64,000 nt of DNA from Diacronema lutheri (lineage: Eukaryota; Haptophyta; Pavlovophyceae; Pavlovales; Pavlovaceae): the NCBI GenBank assembly GCA_019448385.1, contig JAGTXO010000004.1, forward strand, positions 806,001 through 870,000. Reading direction: 5' to 3'. The notes under the pieces are model-generated. The model saw only the letters and a list, made by a program, of their open reading frames with translations. It was not told where the DNA came from and did no database searches. The position numbers and the translations under genes are program-made. Position 1 is the first letter of the stretch. Each line of letters starts with the position of its first letter. Of this stretch, positions 1 through 11,695 are shown piece after piece.

Positions 1-3000
1 CGGCGGTGCACTATGTCGAGATGGTTCGCGCGCTTGCATCTGCGCTCACTGAGCAACGTGCTGCAGTCGTAGCCCAGCGCAAGCGCTTGCGTAACGGCCT
101 CTCGCGCATTCGAAGCGCCGAGGCCGACATCGAGCGGTTGCAGCTCGAGCTCGAGGCGTCGGAGCCGGAGATGCTCGCCAAGACGGCGGAGGTGGATGCG
201 ATGACGGAGGTCATCTCGCGCGACCGCGAGGTCGTGCGCGAGGCGCGCGAGGTCGTTGTGCACGAGGAGCAGCTGGCCAAATTGAAGGCCAAGCAGGCGC
301 TCGAGCTCCGCGCGAGCGCCGAGCGCGAGCTCTCCGAAGCGCTGCCCGCGCTTGAGGACGCGCTGCGCGGGCTCAAGGCGCTCACGCAGAAGGACATCAT
401 GGAGGTCGCGCGCTACCAGTCGCCGCCCGCAAAGGTGAAACTCGTCCTCGAGGCCGTGTGCATCCTCTTTCACATCCAGCCCAAGACGAAGGCGGGCGAA
501 GGCTCCGCGCGCACGAACGATTACTGGGAGGTGTCGCGCCGTCTGCTCGGCGACGCGAAGGGCTTGCTCGACTCCATGCTCACGTACGATCGCGATGCGC
601 TCGACGAGCACACGATCGAGCAGCTCGGCCCGTACGTGCGCGACCCGGACTTTGATGCGAAGAAGATCGCGTCCGCCTCGAGCGCGTGCGCCGCCATGTG
701 CGGCTGGGTCACCGCGATGCACAACTATTATCACGTGAACATGGTCGTCCGGCCAAAGCGCGCGCTGCTCGAGAAGACGAACGTCGAGATGCGAGCGTTG
801 CAGACCAACGCGATGAAGCTGCAGCGCCGCCTGCTCAAGATCGAGTCAAAGATTGCGCAGCTCCAGGCCCAGTACGACACGCGCCACGCGGAGAAGACCG
901 AGCTGCAGGGGCACGTCGAGCTGACGAACGCGCGGATCGACCGCGCGAAACGGCTGCTCGCCGGCCTCGCCGGCGAGAACGACCGCTGGATCGACGCGCT
1001 CAAGCAGACGGCGCAGCGCGAGGAGAACGTTGTCGGCGACGTGCTCTTCTGGGCGGCAACGGTCGCGCACCTCGGACCGTTTTTGCAAAAGGAGAGGCGC
1101 GCGATCCACCGCGAGTGGGCGTTCGTGCTGCGTGCCAACGAACTGAAGGTGCGCGCGCGCCCTGCGTCGTGCTCGCAGCGCGCGCACGGGCTGCCGTTCA
1201 CGCGCGCGGCGCGCCGTCCGCGTCCGTGTCCGGACGCCACGTTCCCCCCCCCGTCCCCTTTCCTGCCCCTCCCTGCGCCTCGGCCTCTGCGCTTGCAGCT
1301 GTCCGACCCGGACAACCGGATTTTCACGATGGACGCGCTGCAGCTGCGGCACCTGCAGGCGCGCGGGCTGCCAAAGGACCCGATCTGCACCGAGAACGCG
1401 GTCATCTTACAGCACCGCCGCAGAGCGCCACTCATGATCGACCCGCAGCTCCAGGCAACCGCGTGGATTTTAAAGATGGGCGTCGCCATGCGCAGAGCGG
1501 CGCTGCACACGATTGGTCGTGCACGGAGCAACCCACAGAAGGACAAGGAGGCGGCTGCGGCCGAGCCCGCGCCGCCGCTCACCGCGTCAATGCCGGCGCT
1601 CAGCGCGACAGCCAGCATGGCGGCGCCCACGCCTACGCCGAAGCCTCGGGCGCCGCGCCTCGAGATCGTGCGGCTCGCCAACGCGCACGCGGCGCACAAG
1701 ATCGAGGCGGCGCTGAGCAACGGCTCGGTGCTCCTCGTCGACGACCTGACGGCCGATGACCTGCGCTACCGCATCGACAGCGTGCTCGCGCCGCTCATCA
1801 AGCGCGAGACCTTCCGCTCGCCCGACGGCGGCGACATGGTCCTGCTCACGCGCGCGCGAGGCGGACGCGCGCAGGCGGGCGCGCCGGAGGCGGCAGCTAT
1901 TTCGGTCGCGGTGCAGTGGCACGCCGACTTTGATCTGCTCATGACGACCAAGCTCGCGTGCCCGCGCATTCGTGCCGACCTCTCGTGCCGCCTTGCTTTT
2001 CTCAACTTCACGGTCACGCGCGAGGGCCTTGAGGACCAGTTCCTCGCGCTGCTCGTCGCGCACGAGCGCCCTGAGCTCGAGTCGTCGACGCGGCAGCTCG
2101 AGCTCGCCAATCTGCGCACCAAGGGCGAGCTGCGCGCGCTGCAGGAGCACGTGCTCTCGCAGCTGCAGGCCGCGCGCGCCGACCTGCTCGAGGATGACTC
2201 GATGATCGAGAGTTTAAATATGAGCAAGGACACGGCCGCAGCTATCCGCGCAAAGCTGGACGAAGAGGTGCGCCCGACCCGACGCCAGCCGCGAGCACGC
2301 GCCCACATGTGCAACGCGACGTGCCCTGCTCGACGCGCGTGCCGCTCCTCACCCCGAGCCCGAGCCCCGCATCCGAACCCGCGCCCGACCCCGACCCCGC
2401 ACCCGACCCCGGACCCGCACCCGACGCCGGACCCGCACCCGACGCCGCACCCGCACCCGACCCCGACCCGCACCCGAATCCGACCCCGCACCCGGATCCG
2501 CACCCGCACCCGGATCCGACCCCGCACCCGGATCCGACCCCGCACCCGCACCCGCACCCGACCCGCACCCGAATCCGACCCCGCACCCGGATCCGACCCC
2601 GCACCCGGATCCGACCCCGCACCCGCACCCGCACCCGATCCCGCACCCGCACCCGGATCCGACCCCGCACCCGGACCCGACCCCGCACCTTGCAGGAGCA
2701 CAAGCGCAGCCTCCTCGCCGTTACGCGCGAGCTGTACCTGGCGGTGGCTGTGCGGTGCACGTCGCTCTTCTTCGCGGTGAGCGCGATGCAGCAGCTCTCG
2801 CCCGCCTACTCGTGGGACCTCGCCTGGTTCGTGCGAACCGTCGAGGACGCGCTCATCGCGCACGGCGCGCGCGCGATCGACGAATCAGAGAACGCGCGCA
2901 TCTCCGCCATAAACCGCGCGATCCTCGATCGATTGTGGGCCGGGTGCAACCCGGGCCTGCTGCACCGGCACCGGCTGCTCTGCGCGACGTCGATCGCGGC

Positions 3001-6000
3001 GCGCCTCCTCCTCGTCGACAAGCGCATGCAGCCGGGCGAGTGGGCCTTCTTCCTCGCGCCGCCCGCGCCAGCCGATGCCCAGCCGACGATGCCGGCGCGC
3101 ACGCCTGCACTCAGCTGGCTTGAGCCGCGCGCGTGGACCGAGCTCTGCGCGCTCTCGCGCCTCAACGTGCGCACGACGACCGCCTCATCTGCCGCGCTTC
3201 ACTTAAGCGGCAAGCGCGGAGGCGTGCTAGACATCGCGGGCGCGGGCGCGCAGGACGGCGCGGAAGGGGCGGACGGCACGCCGGGCGGCGCGCCAGCGGA
3301 CGCGCACGCGGCAGCCGCGGCGGCGACGGCGCTGGCAGCGAGCTCGGCGCTCGACTACCCGTTCGCCGGCCTCGCCGAGCACGTCGCTGCGAACGCTGAT
3401 GAGTGGCGCGAGCTCGCGCTCGCTGCCGACGATGGCGACAGCGTCGCCGGCGCCGGCAGCGCTGGCGGCGCCAACGGCGCGAAGCGCACGCTGCCCGACG
3501 GCTGGCACGCGCGCCTCTCCTTCTTCCAGCGGCTGTGCGTGCTCAAGGTGCTACGCCGCGACAGTTTGCTCGAGCTGCTGCACGAGCTCGTGCGCTTCGA
3601 GCTCGGCAGCGCCGTCGCCGAGGCGTCGCAACCTACGCTCGCCTCCGCGCTGAGCGCAGCGCGCGCGCACGAGCCAGTCGTCCTCATCACGGCGGGCGGC
3701 GCCGACCCTGTGCGCGAGCTGCAGCGCTTGTGTGACCGCGTGCGCGGGCCCGGCCGGCTGCGCATCGTCGCGCTCGGCCACGGGCAGGAGAGCATCGTCG
3801 AGCGCACGCTGAGGGTCGGCGCGGAGGCGGGAGAATGGGTGCTCGTTCAAAATTGCCACCTCTCACGCGCATGGCTTCCGGCACTCGAAGCGCTCGTCGT
3901 CGAGCAGACGGACGAGCTCGCGCGCGCGCTCGCGGCCAAGGAGACGGAGGAGCAGGCCTCCGCGTACGCACAAAGGGCGCAGGTGAATGTGCTCGGCGCT
4001 GCCGGCCGAGCCGCGCTCCGCGCCGAGGCGGCCGCGTCCAACGCGTCCGCGCGCGTCGGCAAGCGGCCCGGCGTCGCATTCGGCCTCGGCGCGGGCGCGG
4101 TCGCATCGCGCGCCGCGGCCGACGCGGCGCAGCCGCCGCGGCTCGGCGCAGCCGCCGTGCCGCTCGGGCCCGTGCCGTCTGCGCGCGCCGCAGAGACGGC
4201 GTACGCCGGTGCCGACGGCGCCGACTTTGAATTCGCGCGCGCGCCGCGCGGCTCGGTCAAGTCAACGTACCGTCTGTGGCTGACGACGGTGCCCGATGAA
4301 GCTCTCCCGCCCGCCGTGCTCGAGCGCGCGTTCAAGCTCGCATACGAGCCGCCGAGCGGCGTACGCGCGTCGCTGCGCGCCAACCTCGCGTCGTTGTCGC
4401 CCGCGTGGCTACGCGCGCACGCCGCGCCGCCGCGCGCGCTGCGCGCCGTCTACGCGCTCGCGCTCTTCCACGCGCTCGCGATCGGGCGCGGCGCGTTTGG
4501 GAGCCTCGGCTTCGCCACGCGCCACGGCTTTGACGAGGCCGACCTGGAGAGCTCGCTACGGCAGCTCGCGCGCGTGCTGGCCGGCGCGGACGCGACGCCG
4601 GCGCGCGCGCTGCGCCAGCTGCTCGCCGAGACCACGTACGGCGGGCGCGTGCACTCGGCGTGGGACCGGCGCGCGCTCCTCGCCCTCTTCGAGCGCGTCG
4701 TCTGCGCGCCGCTCGCCGAGGCGGACGCGGCGCGTGTCGAAACGGACGCGGGCGTGGTGGCCCTCGGGCCTTTGGGAGCGGGCGCGCCCTCTGCCTCCGC
4801 GGCGGCCGCGCCCTTCGACGTGCGTGCCGCGCTCATGCAGGGCACCGCGCCCGTCGCGGTGATGCGAGCCGCGCGCGCCGCGACCGCCGCGCGGCGCGAC
4901 GCGCCGTACGCACGCCCGGCCTCCGCTGGCATCGCCCGCCTGCTCCCTCCCGTCGGCATCGAGTCGCCGGTCGCGATGCGCGAGTTCGCCGAATCCCTGC
5001 CCGCGTTCGATGCGCCCGCGCTCTTCGGGCTGCACGCCAACGCGGCGGCGGTGCGCGCCGAGCAGACCGGGCAGGCCGTGCTCGACGACCTTGCCGTGCT
5101 CGAGCCGCCAACGCTGCTACGCGTGCGCGGCCGCGTCGGGGCGCAGCTGGCGAGTGGGTTCGTCGCGGGCGGTAAGTTTGAAACTGGTCTCCATGCGCGC
5201 CAGCGCGACCTGCTCATGCGCTCGATCGAGGCCGCCGAAGCGGACGCAGCCGCGCTGCGGCGCGCCGCGGCCGAGCTGCTCGGCGGCCGGCTTGCGCCCC
5301 TCGACACGGCCGCGCTTGAGGCCGCGGTCGCGCGCGAGGCGGCCGGGGCGACGGACGCCGACCTGTACGACGAGCTGCTCATGCAGGTACGCGCGCGCGC
5401 GCGCCGACCGAGCGCGCGAGCGCGCGTGCTCCCGCGACGGCGTGCTGCTCACCCGCGCACGCACGCGCTCTCGCGCACACGCCCGCGCGCGAAACGCCGC
5501 GCAGGAGTGCGCGCGGCTCAACAAGCTCGTCGGCGCGGTGCGCGCTTCGCTCGTGCGGCTGACGGACGCGCTCGATGGGCGCGTGCTCATGTCGGACGAG
5601 CTCGAGCAGCTCGGCGCGCAGCTCATGCGCAACGAGGTGCGCCTCGAATCGATATCACCGCGGCGCGAGCTGTGCGCGGCGCATGTCGGTGCGCGCGCCC
5701 GCTGACGCATATCGCCACGCCACGCCGTTCACCGCGCGACGCAGGTGCCCACCGCGTGGTCCGAGCTCGCGTTCCCGTCGCAGAAGCCGCTTACGAGCTG
5801 GCTGCGCGAGCTGCAGGCGCGCCTGAGCTACTTTGGCCGTTGGCTGTCCAACGGCAAGCCGCGCGCATTCTGGCTGCCCGCCTTTTTAAATCCGCACGCG
5901 CTCCTCACCGTTGCGCTCTACTACGCGTCGATCACGCGCCACGCGCCGCTCGAGGCCCTCGCCTTGCAGTGCGACCTCGGCCCACCGCCGCCGCGCGTGC

Positions 6001-6527
6001 GCGCGGCCGTGCGCGCGTCGCACGCGGCGGGCGCTCTGCAACCGTTCGCCGAGCATGGCCGCTCGGACACCGACGTTGGTGGCGGCGAGGCAGGCGCGAG
6101 CGCTGGCGGCGAGGCGGGCGAGGGCGGCGCGCTGGACGCCGCCGCCGACGACGACGACGACACGGTGTTGTACGTGTACGGCCTCTACCTCGAGGGCGCG
6201 CGGTGGGACGCGTCGCGCGGCCACCTCGCCGAGCTGCCGCCGCGCCGGCTCTACGCGCCGCTGCCCGTCCTTGCCATGCGCCCGGTGCAGCACCGGCCGT
6301 CGCCAGCGGACGGCGCGTACGTCTGCCCAGTCTACAAGACTGTCGCGCGCGCCGACGTGCCCACGTCGAGCGGTCACGTGATCCCAAACTTTGTCACGTC
6401 GATCGAGCTGCCCGCCGGCCCGGACGATGCTCAGCCGCGTGAGCCGTCACTGCGACACGCGTCACGCGCACTCGCGACTCGCTGGACTGAAAGAGGCGTC
6501 GCCGCGTTTCTGAGCTTGCCGCAGTGA
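1..6527 (+). CDS. Dynein heavy chain, C-terminal part (5' end outside window)
   Basis: Motor subunit of a dynein, most likely ciliary given the other ciliary genes nearby; the isoform cannot be told. The window opens inside the stalk. Stalk helix CC1 spans about 6-390, the microtubule-binding domain about 395-750 (ends in VVRPKR), and CC2 about 750-1020. AAA5, AAA6 and the C-terminal domain follow; the last part contains LTSWLRELQ and FWLPAFLNP, typical of dynein C-termini. Five exons are supported: 1-1148, 1299-2267, 2696-5386, 5505-5636 and 5745-6527, all joined by GT-AG introns (150, 428, 118 and 108 nt) whose lengths account exactly for the frame changes. Exon 3 carries Ala/Gly-rich insertions near 3240-3480 and 3950-4240 and another lies near 6060-6160, unusual for dyneins. 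Stop TGA at 6525-6527. Family call is firm; exon edges are inferred from splice consensus and homology. Confidence 0.93.
2268..2695 (+). repeat. Intron-borne CCGCAC/CCGGAT hexamer minisatellite
   Basis: The second dynein intron is filled, from about 2355 to 2690, by alternating CCCGCA, CCCGAC and CCGGATCC-type units with almost no T. It begins GT and ends TTGCAG. All reading frames stay open across it as Pro-rich repeats, so gene finders may wrongly extend the CDS through it. Confidence 0.8.
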
Positions 6528-6740
6528 CTGTCACTGGAAAGCAGTGCTTCCACTCTGCTTGTGGGATCGCGTGCGTGTCAAGCCGGGCACGTGCACACTC
6601 GGCACATGTGACACGTCATTGGTCCGGCGGCGCTCCGCGACGCGCGCGCGGTGCAAACCCGGGTCACGCGGCGGCGCACGCGCGCATCGCGAATGCCACG
6701 CACGTGCGCGCGCTCGGGCGCCGGAGCCGCTCGAGCGTGC

Positions 6741-8390
6741 CTATGCGGCGTGCACCTCGCCGCGCGCGAGCTCACCGGCGGGCGCGAGACCGTCGCCGCC
6801 CTCGGAGCGCAGGTTCGAGGCGCGTGCAATCCGATGCTGCGCTTGCACGCGCGCGGTCGCCTGGGCGGCGGTGCTTGTGCGCAAAGCGATGATGCGGGCA
6901 TCGTCGAGCGTCAGGATCACAAACTCGTCGGTGCACTCGTGGATCAGCCGCGCGAGATGCGCGAGGTTGTCCGGCTTGACACCGTTCGCGCGCTCGACGG
7001 TCAGGCCGGTGAAGGACTCGTACCCGGCGTTGGCCTCGTCGTGCAGCACCTGGCACAGGACGATCACCTGCTGCCCCTTCTTGTCGAGCGAGCCGTGCAG
7101 CGCGCGCTCGACGAGCCGGCGCGGCGCCGTGTTGTACCAGTCGATCGAGCCCCAGTCGTGCAGCATCGGCTGGACGAGGGGCGAGAAGACGAGTCCGGCG
7201 TAGACGAGATATTCCGGCAGCTCGCCGTATTGGTGGACGGGCACGAGTGGTGCCTGGGTGGCGGCCGTCACGCTCAGCTGGAGCGGCGCGCGGTCGCGGA
7301 GCACGCTCAGCGCGATCGGCTCGCCCACCGCCTTGGATGTGACCAGGTAGTCGAGGAAAATGCGCTCGTTGCCCCGCCACTCGATGGATGCGTCGTTGGC
7401 AATCGGAACGCCGTCAATCGCGAGCAGAACGTCGTTGACGAGCAGGACGCCGGCGGCGGCAGAGACGGGCAGGACGGCGTTGATCACGACGCCCGTCTGA
7501 CCCGGTGCGAGCCCAAGGTGCGCGCGCAGCGCTACATTCTCCAGCGTCTGCAGCCGCACGCCCAGCTTGCAGAAGCCAACATAACGGCCGTGGGCGCGGA
7601 AGTCGTTCAAAAAGTGGCGCACGATCGGCTCGGGCACGATGTAGGCGACATTCTGCGCGTCGGGCACGTTCTGGAAGGCGACGCCGGCGACACGCCCCGA
7701 CACGTCGAAAGCCGGCCCGCCGCTATTCCCGCCGTTGATGCCGGCGTCGATCTGGATGGCGAGCAGGTTGGCGGCCGCGTGGATGTATTGCACCGTGTCG
7801 ACGCGCGAGACGACGCCGACGGTGACGGAGATGTTGTCGAGGCCGCCGGGGAAGCCGACGGCGGTGACGACGTCGCGTAGCTGAGGCACCGGCCCAAACT
7901 CGAGCGGCTCGACGCCCTCCCAGAATGCGGCGTCCGCAACGTCGAGGAGCGCGAGGTCCGGCTCGTGCCCGATCGAGATGCAGCGCGCGGGATACTTGTC
8001 GGCGGCGCCGTGGCGCCGAACCATGATGCGCGTGCTGTCTGCGACAATGTGCGCGTTCGTCAGCAGCCGTTTCACGCCGTCCAGGTCGCGAATCGCGAAT
8101 GCCGAGCCGCCCGTATCGGCGGGCGGCTTGTTCTGCCACGGCGCGAGGTAGTGCGGCGACGAGCGCGACGTGAAGACTTTCACGATCGACGTATAGGGCA
8201 GCTCAGCGCGCAATGTCAGGGCGCGCGCGGGCGCACGCGCCGCGAGCGCGCGCCGCGCCCCGGCCGAGAGCAGCCCGGCCGCGGCCGCGCAGGTGCCGGC
8301 TCGCATCATCCGCCGATCGGTCAGCCGGTACCAAGCGGCTGAACGCGCGTGGGACCCGACCCACAAAACGCAGGGCAGACTTTTGATCAT
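6741..8390 (-). CDS. Deg/HtrA-type serine protease (DEG9/DEG10-like)
   Basis: ATP-independent trypsin-fold protease with a PDZ domain, expected in an organelle. From the first Met (549 aa) the triad is His114 (LLTNAHIV), Asp145 (HEPDLALLD) and Ser223 (NGGNSGGPAF). A PDZ-like domain follows at about 270-360 (VNDVLLAIDGVPI), then the extra C-terminal domain typical of plant-type DEG9/10. A second start pair at residues 28-29 (8309 and 8306) gives an Arg/Ala-rich, transit-like N-terminus (MRAGTCAAAAGLL) and may be the true start. Only 56 bp separate the upstream Met from the divergent threonine deaminase, so the two probably share a promoter. No intron is needed. Mitochondrial or plastid location is not decided by the sequence. 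Confidence 0.9.
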   Translation of the reverse strand: MIKSLPCVLWVGSHARSAAWYRLTDRRMMRAGTCAAAAGLLSAGARRALAARAPARALTLRAELPYTSIVKVFTSRSSPHYLAPWQNKPPADTGGSAFAIRDLDGVKRLLTNAHIVADSTRIMVRRHGAADKYPARCISIGHEPDLALLDVADAAFWEGVEPLEFGPVPQLRDVVTAVGFPGGLDNISVTVGVVSRVDTVQYIHAAANLLAIQIDAGINGGNSGGPAFDVSGRVAGVAFQNVPDAQNVAYIVPEPIVRHFLNDFRAHGRYVGFCKLGVRLQTLENVALRAHLGLAPGQTGVVINAVLPVSAAAGVLLVNDVLLAIDGVPIANDASIEWRGNERIFLDYLVTSKAVGEPIALSVLRDRAPLQLSVTAATQAPLVPVHQYGELPEYLVYAGLVFSPLVQPMLHDWGSIDWYNTAPRRLVERALHGSLDKKGQQVIVLCQVLHDEANAGYESFTGLTVERANGVKPDNLAHLARLIHECTDEFVILTLDDARIIALRTSTAAQATARVQAQHRIARASNLRSEGGDGLAPAGELARGEVHAA

Positions 8391-8446
8391 TTTCTTTAAA
8401 ATCTTTTTTCGGTGTTCCCTTCTCTTCGCTCGTCGACGGCATCACG

Positions 8447-10612
8447 GTGATGCCGGCGCGTGACGCCGCGCGACGGCTGCTCGCCGCAGCGGCGCGCGGA
8501 GCATGCCGCGCGCGGCCGTCGGGGCGGTTGCCGGCGCGCGGCGGCGCGCGCCGCGCGCTCTCGTCCTCGTCGTTCCTCGCCGAGCCGCCACCCGAGCCTC
8601 CGCCCGAGCCGCCGCCCGAGCCACCGCCACCGACGGTGCCTGCCGCGCGCGCGCGCGCTGCCGCGCACACGCGCTCAACGCGCCCGCCACTCGTCGGCCC
8701 CGCTGCGGCGTCGTGGGACGCGCTGCGCCCGGAGGCGTATAATTACCTGGGCAAAATCCTCAACGCGCGCGTCTACGAGATCGTCCGCGAGACGCCGCTG
8801 CAGAAGGCGGAGATCCTGTCGGCCGAGATGGGCAACACGATTTTGCTCAAGCGCGAAGATGTGCACTCTGTGCACTCGTTTAAGATCCGCGGCGCGTACA
8901 ACAAGATCTCGCAGCTCCCCGGCGACCAGCTCCGCCGCGGCGTCGTCGCCTGCTCGGCGGGCAACCACGCGCAGGGCGTCGCGCTTTCCGCGGTCAGCCT
9001 CGGCATCGACGCGACGATTGTCATGCCGACCGGCACGCCGTCGATCAAGGTGGCGGCGGTGAGCAAGCTGCTCGCGCGCGGCACGCCGGGCTCGCGCGTC
9101 GTGCTCCACGGCGCCAACTACGACGAGGCTCAGGCCGAGGCCAAGCGGCTCGTCGCCGAGCGCGGCGCGTGCCTCATCCACCCGTTCGACGACCCGCTCG
9201 TGATCGCCGGCCAGGGGACGATCGGGATGGAGATCTGCAAGCAGACGACGGGCAAGGCGCTCGATGCCATCTTCGTCTGCTGCGGCGGCGGCGGCATGCT
9301 CGCCGGCATCGCCGCCTATGTCAAGCGCGTCCGCCCATCGACGATGGTGATCGGCGTCGAGGCGGAGGAAGCCGCGGGGATGACCGAGAGCCTGCGCGCC
9401 GGCCAGCCCGTCACGCTCGACTCGGTCGGGTTGTTCGTCGACGGCGCGGCGGTGCGCACCGTCGGGAAGGAGACGTTTCGCGTCTGTTCCGCCCTCGTCG
9501 ACGACATGGTGACCGTTTCAAATGATGAGGTGCGCGCTGGTGCGCAGCGCGCAGCCGCGAGCCGCCGCCGCGCCGCCGCCGCGCTGCGAGCCGACGCCGC
9601 GCCGCCGCCGCGCTGCGAGCCGACGCCGCGCCGCCGCCGCGCTGCGAGCCGACGCCGCGCCGCCGCCGCGCTGCGAGCCGCCGCCGCGCCGCCGCCGCGC
9701 TGCGAGCCGACGCCGCGCCGCCGCCGCGCTGCGAGCCGCCGCCGCGCCGCCGCCGCGCTGCGAGCCGACGCCGCGCCGCCGCCGCGCTGCGAGCCGACGC
9801 CGCGCCGCCGCCGCGCTGCGAGCCGACACTGACGCCGCCGCCCAGCGCCGCACCCGCGCCGCGCCCCGCAGGTGTGTGCGGCGATCAAAGACGTTTTCAA
9901 CGACACGCGCGTCATCCAGGAGCCGGCGGGCGCGCTCGCGGTCGCGGGCGTCAAAAAGTTCATCGAGCGGACAGGCTCGCGCGACTGCACATTTGTGGCG
10001 ACGACGTCGGGCTCAAATATCGACTTTGACCGGCTGCGCTTCGTCGCCGAGCGCGCCGACTCGACTGAGGCGCTCATCTCCGTGCTGCTGCCCGAGCGGC
10101 TCGGCGCGTTGCGTGACCTCTACGAGCGCTGCATTCATCCGCGCAACGTGACGGAACTGTCGTACCGGTTCAATGGCGACGCGAGCGGCGCAGCGGCCAT
10201 CTTCGTCGGGTTCCAGCGCTCGGCGATGAAAGAGAGTCACCGTGTGGTCCTCGACCAACTCGTGCAGCATGGCTACGAGGCCTCCGATCTTTCAGCCAAC
10301 GAGCTGGCGAAATCGCACGTGCGGTACCTGTGCGGCGGGCGCGCCGCGTCGCTTCCCGACGAGGTGATCTACCGCTTCGAGTTCCCCGAGCGGCCGGGCG
10401 CGCTTCTTCAGTTCCTCACGAGCCTCCGGCCCGAGTGGAACATCTCGCTCTTCCACTACCGCTCGTGCGGCGCGTCGGACGTTGGTGAGGTGCTCGTCGG
10501 GCTGCAGGTGCCCGAGGCGCAGCGCACGGCGTTCATCGCGTCGCTCGACGAGATCGGGTACAAGTACGCATGCGAGTCGGACAACGCCGTGTACAAGCTC
10601 TTCTTGCGCTGA
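8447..10612 (+). CDS. ilvA: Threonine deaminase, biosynthetic (plastid-targeted)
   Basis: PLP enzyme converting threonine to 2-oxobutanoate, the first step of isoleucine synthesis. Two exons, 8447-9529 and 9872-10612, are joined by a 342-nt GT-AG intron that keeps the frame, giving about 607 aa. The Schiff-base lysine is Lys146 in SFKIRGAYNK; the phosphate-binding loop is GGGGMLAG near residue 280. The C-terminus has two ACT-like regulatory domains (EFPERPGALLQF in the second), so feedback control by isoleucine is expected from the family. The first 80 or so residues are Ala/Arg-rich with an EPPP repeat, fitting a transit region. Divergent from the Deg protease. Confidence 0.95.
9551..9830 (+). 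repeat. 29-bp tandem repeat inside the threonine deaminase intron
   Basis: About nine head-to-tail copies of a 29-bp unit starting GCTGCGAGCC fill the only intron of the threonine deaminase gene. Copies differ mainly at one A/C position. The array has no spacers, so it is a minisatellite and not a CRISPR. Confidence 0.85.
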
Positions 10613-10794
10613 CGCTGTCAGCTTGTCACGCGCGGCGGAGCGAGAGGCGCCACTACGGGCTCGGGCATGCCCCGGGTGAGGACCGCCAGTGCCGTGTCAG
10701 ACGGTCAGCCGTAACCGCATCGTGACGTCACACCAGGATGGCTGGCAATTAATTTGGATTTCTGTCCGGATCGCCTTTGCTGGAGCTCGGCACG

Positions 10795-11406
10795 ATGTTC
10801 GCCTCGCTGCTCACCGGTGCGCTCGCCTTCCAGGGGCCGATGCTCGCGGGCCGCTCGCCGCGCGGCGCGGTGCGGATGGTGACGGAGGACGATCTCTCGG
10901 CCGCGATCCCCTTTGTCGCCAAGCCGAAGAACCTCAACGGCGAGCTGCTGTGCGACATTGGCTTCGATCCCGCGGGCTTCACCAACAAGGCGAGCCCCGA
11001 GAAGATCGCCAAGTTCCGCGAGGCGGAGCTGAAGCACGGGCGCGTGTGCATGCTCGCCGTGCTCGGTTTCGTCGCGCAGGAGCTCATCGCGCCCTACCAG
11101 GCGGCGCCGTTCAACGAGGTGAACCCGATCAACGCGATCGCGGCCGTGCCCGCTCTCGGCATCCTGCAGATCATTGTGCTCTGCGGTATCATCGAGAACC
11201 GGACGCAGGGCTACGCAGGCCGCATCCCGGGCGACATTGGTTTCGACCCGCTCGGCCTCTCCGCCGGCGGCATCAAGGAGGACTGGGCGATCGCTGAGAT
11301 CAAGCACGGCCGCCTTGCGATGATCGCCTTCCTCGCCTTCCAGGTGCAGATCAAGGTCAGCGGCGAGTCGGTGCTCTCCACCACGTTCGACATCTTCAGC
11401 CCGTAG
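10795..11406 (+). CDS. Fucoxanthin/chlorophyll-binding light-harvesting protein
   Basis: Thylakoid antenna protein of about 203 aa. Helix 1 carries FREAELKHGRVCMLAVLG and helix 3 carries AEIKHGRLAMIAFLAF, the paired Glu-x-x-x-x-Arg chlorophyll-binding motifs of the LHC superfamily; a hydrophobic middle helix lies between them. The start at 10795 gives a short hydrophobic signal ending ALAF-QGP, the A-F motif of bipartite targeting to a secondary red plastid. An upstream in-frame ATG at 10777 adds six residues and is less likely. No intron. The gene stands alone between threonine deaminase and the HN-repeat gene. Confidence 0.93.
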   Translation: MFASLLTGALAFQGPMLAGRSPRGAVRMVTEDDLSAAIPFVAKPKNLNGELLCDIGFDPAGFTNKASPEKIAKFREAELKHGRVCMLAVLGFVAQELIAPYQAAPFNEVNPINAIAAVPALGILQIIVLCGIIENRTQGYAGRIPGDIGFDPLGLSAGGIKEDWAIAEIKHGRLAMIAFLAFQVQIKVSGESVLSTTFDIFSP

Positions 11407-11695
11407 ACGTGCTCGTGCAACACGCGCCTCGCCGCGCGGCGCCCCCGCCCCCTCTCCCCCAGGCTCTCGCCGCGCAGCTCGCCGCGCAGTATTGGCAGCG
11501 AGCACTGGTGGCGTGGCCGCGGCTCCTGTGGCGCGTGCAGGAGCACCGTAATTCCGACACGTCGTCGCGCGCGATGTCCAGGGCCGATGGTCAAGCAAAG
11601 ACTGAGCTACGTCCACGGCGCGGTTGCCTTGGAGTCACATCAGCAGTCAATAGTCATGGGATGCAAGGCTTCAAAAGGCGAAACGCCCACGTCCG

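Noticed and set aside
9551-9830. CRISPR-like array of 29-bp repeats
   Set aside because: Copies are directly adjacent with no spacers and lie in a nuclear intron.
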